From Proteles cristata cristata (taxonomy: Eukaryota; Chordata; Mammalia; Carnivora; Hyaenidae): a DNA stretch of 64,000 nucleotides. The stretch spans positions 885,501-949,500 of the forward strand of contig JAESUZ010000415.1 in NCBI GenBank assembly GCA_017311185.1, written 5' to 3'. Made by a program: the position numbers and the translations under genes. Under the pieces are notes generated by a model. It saw only the letters and a list, made by a program, of their open reading frames with translations. It searched no databases and was not told where the DNA came from. The stretch's first letter is position 1; every line of letters begins with the position of its first letter. Positions 24,001-64,000 of the stretch are shown here, in pieces.

Positions 24001-25061
24001 TACTGATACTATGGACTGGCAACACGTAAAAATCCAACAGGATATACAACTTTGGCTCTAAAAGTCCTTTGGTTACAGAGATGTACTTATTCTGTGTTTT
24101 AAATAAATACACTGAAACATATCACATGGACTGCAGATCACTCCACTGCTATATATAATCATATCAATGGTCGAGAAGTGTGCTCACGTGAAGTGGTTAA
24201 CAGAGCCATATGCTGCGGAACTGCTTCTTCATAAAAATCTTACACAGTTATTTTTACACTTGATGTCAGTAAAACTAGAGTATTTCAGTTTCAGAGATTT
24301 CATTATTCATCTCTCTGGTCTAATCAATAATCTATTTCACATTTTAAAACACAACTGAAGTCCACAGAGATTTTCTAAATGAGCACGTTATTTAAAATCA
24401 TATGTTGTGTAACTGAGACTAAAAAAACTCAACTATGAACTCAAACAATGTGAATCTGACAAAACGTACCTAGCACAGAGAAGGAAACCTGGTGGAGGTA
24501 TGCAACGGCTGATTATTGCTGGCGACCAAGAGCTGGCTTTCCCACTAGCTTCCATTAAAATGACAAACTGTAAAGCCTCACTGGCATCCTTATCACACAA
24601 CCAAATGGGACACTGGACGGTCAAATAAAATCTTTGTCACTTAAGTTTTTTTCAGGTTGGAGAACCAGCATGTTATGGAATGATGAACACGTGTCCTTTC
24701 ATGCATTTTATAAAGCAGAATCATTTTTGACATGATATATTTTAAAAAGAAGAAACATGGAGAAGGGGTCTACAAAAGCCCTTGTAGTAATGTTCAGCAT
24801 TCTGTATGACTATTAGCAATTTCAGTTGTTCTGATTCAGTGACAGGCGTCACTGTACAAAAACAAATTTCATCAAAGCTTTTGCTCTTACAGTATACACA
24901 GCAATGTATCCCTATTATAAAAGGATACTTTTTTATACAGATGAAGCAAAACGATTTTTTACTGGCTGACACACAAAGCAGGGAGAAGTTTCCAACAATA
25001 ACGGGCAGTGGAACCTGCTCCTTATGTGGCTTTTGTCTGTTTAGTGATCGAGAGCTTTGCG

Positions 25062-64000
<38,939 letters not shown>

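Larger units (their letters stand above)
20975..25061 (-). other. CCDC186: CCDC186 3' UTR, about 4.1 kb
   Basis: AT-rich, non-coding sequence follows the stop codon and runs to two AATAAA signals. It contains no SINE, L1 or LTR, unlike every flanking segment of comparable size, which fits mature mRNA sequence. Two Pumilio-type sites (TGTANATA on the minus strand) lie at 21453-21460 and 21499-21506, and a short CA tract at about 21549-21568. The exact cleavage point is an estimate. Confidence 0.75.

Overview
The window is nuclear DNA from a mammal, very probably a feliform carnivoran (a cat or a close relative). About 39 copies of the carnivore tRNA-Lys-derived SINE (SINEC/CAN-SINE type, opening GGGGCGCCTGGGTGGCT and ending in a CT-rich stretch, AATAAATAAA and poly(A)) are scattered through it, and they match the feliform rather than the canid form. 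Mammal-wide MIR, L2, L1, MLT1 and hAT/Tigger-like fossils fill in the background. Nothing bacterial or viral is present apart from ancient LTR-type repeats.

Only one protein-coding gene is supported: CCDC186 (human alias C10orf118), on the minus strand. All 15 coding exons can be placed between 62539 (ATG) and 25062 (stop). Every junction is GT-AG, the reading frame is intact, and the joined exons give 897 residues, against 898 as I recall the human protein. The 5' UTR continues into an intron that leaves the window at 64000. A long 3' UTR of about 4.1 kb runs down to a polyadenylation site near 20975. The protein is a golgin-like coiled-coil factor of the trans-Golgi/endosomal system used in dense-core vesicle maturation.

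Positions 1-20974 are intergenic sequence downstream of CCDC186. By human gene order this is the ADRB1 side, but ADRB1 itself is not in the window. The region holds an ancient L1 tail, a Tigger-like DNA transposon, an MLT1 LTR, a 500-bp TG-rich microsatellite, several (CA)n tracts, a G-quadruplex-type G-run and 15 SINEs, several of them in back-to-back clusters that share target-site duplications. The stretch 5313-9200 is almost free of recognisable repeats.

The introns (25146-61910) carry the rest of the SINEs, MIR/L2 fossils, a probable ERV-type LTR next to coding exon 6, and an old L1 on the + strand (about 50405-54680). The most striking object is a nuclear mitochondrial insertion (NUMT, 52637-53553). 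It carries the 3' end of mt 16S rRNA, a complete mt tRNA-Leu(UUR) and the first 194 codons of ND1, it still reads open in the mitochondrial code, and it is spliced into that L1.

I did not find an undescribed functional system. The observations most worth following are the NUMT-in-L1 junction, a distinctive young SINE subfamily with clean target-site duplications, repeated SINE landings at the same target site, a 44-bp triplication inside one SINE, and a T22 splice-acceptor tract.
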